From: Hymenolepis diminuta
Lineage: Eukaryota; Platyhelminthes; Cestoda; Cyclophyllidea; Hymenolepididae
Reading direction: 5' to 3'
NCBI GenBank assembly: GCA_900708905.1
Contig: CAADRB010000031.1
Coordinates: 3,433,349 to 3,497,348, forward strand
Length of the DNA stretch: 64,000 nucleotides
Shown: piece by piece, positions 61,303-64,000 of the stretch
How positions within the stretch are numbered: the stretch's first letter is position 1
Layout: each line of letters opens with the position of its first letter
The notes under the pieces: generated by a model
The model's database searches: none
What the model was told of the DNA's origin: nothing
What the model saw: the letters and a program-made list of their open reading frames with translations, nothing else
Program-made: the position numbers and the translations under genes

Positions 61303-61405
61303 AGTATTTTGAAACATCAACATTAGTGTTAAGACAGCAGGTACACAATATAAAGAGGCTAGTGTGTGGAAAACTGAAATTGTTATATTCCACTTTAATT
61401 TTCAG

Positions 61406-63807
61406 CTACCTGAATGTCCATCGGCCACAAAATTCGGACGAGCTCTAGCTCATACTGTTAGCGAATACGCACGAAAATGTCAGCATCTTCCTCAATCTAG
61501 TTTGGGTTATTCAGAGCACAAAACCCCCGCCATATTGGTGGTGGTTTCTGATTGTGAGACGAATATTTTTGACCAGCGTAGTATTGAGGAGGCTGTTCTA
61601 CACGCCAACTCCTCTATTCCCATTCTGAGACGCACTTTTGCTGAATTGGCAGAGGTCGCAGGAAGAGCTGTCGTTGAATTAGGCACTAGTCGACTCTTTG
61701 TGTAAGTCTCTTTTCATCATATTTAATCAGTAATTTCTAATGGAATGTCTCTATTCGATTTATTGCGCTTTAGTGATGGTCATGAGATCGCGGTTATTTA
61801 CTACCGAACTGGCTATGCTCCGGATCACTTTAATGAGGAGGTAAGTATATTATTATCATTAATTTTAATATTAGTAATTTTCGTGTTGTTGGTTCTTGGG
61901 TGCAATTTGATTCCAACCACTAGACCAGTGTGTACAAATGAAGTTGTGTTGTTGAATTATTAACTAAAAGCGGTGATTGACAAGTTCATCTGTGAAGTCA
62001 CCACATTTAAAGATTAGATGGTGGCGCCACTCATCTTTATAGTTACAAAACTACGGTTTTGAATTGAGCAATTAAATGTTTAATTGCATTTTGAAAGAGA
62101 TGTTATTATCTCTTGTTCGCCTACTTCTCAACCTTCTAGTGTTATGTCAATTGCGGATGAGCCATTTTGAAAAATAATTTACTAACCGTCTCCTCAAGGC
62201 GAAAGTGTTGCATTTTCGATTATTTCCTTGATATCTATGTATCTTTATGCTGGCATTGTTGCTGTTTCCAACGTCCATAATTTAGTTTCCGATAAGGAAA
62301 CAGGCCATTGGATATGCTACAATATCTCTAGAAATCAACTGCGAATTTCAATCCGTGGTTTGTTAAGTTATAAGCTAAGCTACTCCACTTTGTGGAACGA
62401 TAAACATGTTCTGCGTTAATTGAACCATCTGTGCATGCCGCAGTTTCGTAGTGTTTATTGAAACTTCATGTGGCTTCACTATCTGTGTAGTCCGCGTAGC
62501 AAGCGATCACCGTGCATTAGTCAGCCATAAATCATCCATAGAGGAAGGACTATAAAATATTCATTTACCCTGGTGGGCTTTTATTATTCTGAGTGGTTCC
62601 ATAATGGCCGTTTATCAAAGCAGTCTAAATGACACCTTTATTGCTAGTCGGCAAAACTGACTTCTCCTAGGTCGTCGTGTCATGGTTTGTACTCCGCAAT
62701 AGCTGATTTATTATCTCTGTGCAGTCGAAAGTGCACTGTGTATAGTATTCTTGAATTTTCCTGGCTTAGTTTTGAAGGCGCATCATCACTTTTTATTTAA
62801 GAGTGTTAGTTGATGGACTAGTTATGTCTTTTAGAAGTTAGTTGTGATATTTTTCTCAGTCTCAATGATTTCTCTCAGTTTACAGTTAGAACTTGTATTT
62901 AAGGAGTTTCTAGAATCCCTTTATATGCTAAAGAATGAAAATGATTAAATACGTTGAGATCGTAACTTTCCAAGAACCTTAGGCCAATGATCGTAGATTA
63001 TTTGTGCATCTTAGCGTATGCATTTATAGGCGAGTACCTCACGAAATAACAATTGAATGAGAAAATACCGCAAGAGAAGTCCTGTCTTAGAACTCACTAG
63101 TGTAGAACGGACAAATTGAACTTCACAACCAAGAGATTGGAATCAGACAGAGGCAGATTATTTGTATTAGAAGAGAAGAGAGAGCAAAGCTTAACGTGCA
63201 GATACTTGATAATGAGGGAAATTCAATAAACAGCTTAAAGGCTTAGGAATGAGTCCTATACAGGACCACGTGAAGACAGAAAATCGAACAAACCCTTCTG
63301 CCTAATGGAAAGTGAATGAAAATAGCAAAGATCAATCATTCGATGATTAATTCATTCATATAATACAAGACTGTAAACATATTTAAGTCTATGAAGCTTA
63401 CTAAAAACATAAGAGTCCATGCACCCAGTTATCTGTTTCTTTAGTTGAAACACATATTACCACATTTTTTACTCCTACCTTTCTGTTAATTTCGCAGGCT
63501 TGGAGAACGAAACTACGACTTGAGAGAAGTCTGGCAGTAAAGTGTCCTTCAGTAGACTATCTTCTGGCCAATATGAAGTTAGTCCAGACAGCACTGGCGT
63601 CGGGTCCAACTGTGTTGTCTCGCTTTGGAAAGGGAGCTGAGGTGGAGAAATTGGTTGGAACCTTTGCCAAACAGACAGTACTCTCCACTGATTTTCACTT
63701 TGCCGACGCTGCTGTTATCGATCGTATGGTGGCTGAATGCAGAAAGGATCCTAGCAAGTTTGTTCTCAAGCCTCAAAGAGAAGGGGGTGGTAATAATATC
63801 TTCGGAG
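61406..63807 (+). CDS. GSS: Glutathione synthetase, middle part (gene continues beyond the window)
   Basis: ATP-dependent ligase joining gamma-glutamylcysteine and glycine, the second step of glutathione synthesis, in the cytosol as a homodimer. Three exons in phase: 61406-61701, 61774-61840, 63498-63807, about 224 residues. Family motifs: ETNIFDQRSIE, IPILRRTF, LFVDGHEIAVIYYRTGYAP, LERSLAVKCPS and, near the end, the ATP-grasp lysine with its glycine-rich loop, KPQREGGGNN (63768-63797). These cover the central substrate-binding lid and the start of the ATP-grasp domain. The last exon ends at a GTAGGC donor. The first visible exon begins in phase 0 after a TTTTCAG acceptor and aligns to about human residue 190, so some 190 N-terminal residues, including the EIN motif, must come from upstream exons that I could not find. 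Confidence 0.92.
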
Positions 63808-64000
63808 GTAGGCATTGTTTCAGCTTTCTATCTGACTATGTTACTACTCATTAATTTTATCAGCAGTTTCATATACGTTGTATTTTAATTCATTATGATG
63901 GGACGAATTATCATATTGTTTTAATCAATTTTCAACTGATCATGATACTACTATCAACTATATCAGTAGATATTTCGTGTTAGCATTGTGGCTTGTTCAG
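63808..64000 (+). other. GSS intron running off the window
   Basis: Begins at the GTAGGC donor after NNIFG. It is AT-rich with no acceptor followed by GSS-like sequence before the window ends. Confidence 0.7.

Noticed and set aside
1..64000. tRNA or rRNA genes, CRISPR arrays, bacterial operons
   Set aside because: No cloverleaf-like sequence, rRNA core, regular spaced repeats or prokaryotic gene layout was seen; this is eukaryotic DNA.

Overview
This is a eukaryotic, AT-rich window. It most likely comes from a parasitic flatworm; a tapeworm is my first guess, and a fluke is not excluded. The reasons are intron style (some introns only 31-44 bases near gene 5' ends, kilobase introns toward 3' ends), protein sequences that resemble animal orthologues but are clearly diverged, and sparse genes in long AT-rich non-coding DNA. 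The species cannot be fixed from sequence alone. All gene models were built by hand from splice sites, reading phase and recalled family motifs; no search was run.

Four recognisable genes lie on the + strand. (1) DPH6, diphthine-ammonia ligase, 1125-9078, in the long form with an ATP-pyrophosphatase domain plus two RidA-like domains. (2) MTERF3, a mitochondrial transcription/ribosome-biogenesis factor, 11178-14010, complete, with one probable GC-AG intron. (3) SLC30A9/ZnT9, the mitochondrial zinc exporter, 14363-29541, complete. (4) GSS, glutathione synthetase, from 61406 and running off the right edge, with its N-terminal exons not located. A small two-exon gene of 85 codons is nested antisense in the last intron of DPH6 (6825-7432).

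The most striking observation is at the 3' end of SLC30A9. After the last shared exon (23680-23793) there are three separate 45-base terminal exons, at 27042, 28798 and 29497. All are in phase 0, each has its own acceptor, and each ends in a stop codon. They encode variants of one 14-residue C-terminus, (E/Q/R)(D/E)FPDI(I/M/K)(Y/H)ID(I/L)E(V/I)N. Their flanks show no obvious similarity, which suggests old exon duplications kept by selection and used as alternative last exons.

From 29.5 to 61 kb the window is gene-poor. It holds three nearly identical antisense fragments of a decayed Ty3/gypsy-type pol region (25.57, 32.64 and 43.16 kb; the first is inside an SLC30A9 intron), two young solo LTRs with perfect 4-base target duplications (35564 and 40483), an older solo LTR (60928), two assembly gaps, and several unidentified exon-like open frames at 48.6-50.4 kb, 54.5-57.5 kb and, on the minus strand, 24.7, 31 and 60.7 kb. 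MTERF3 and ZnT9 act in mitochondria, DPH6 in the cytosolic modification of elongation factor 2, and GSS in glutathione synthesis. I see no operon-like arrangement among them.
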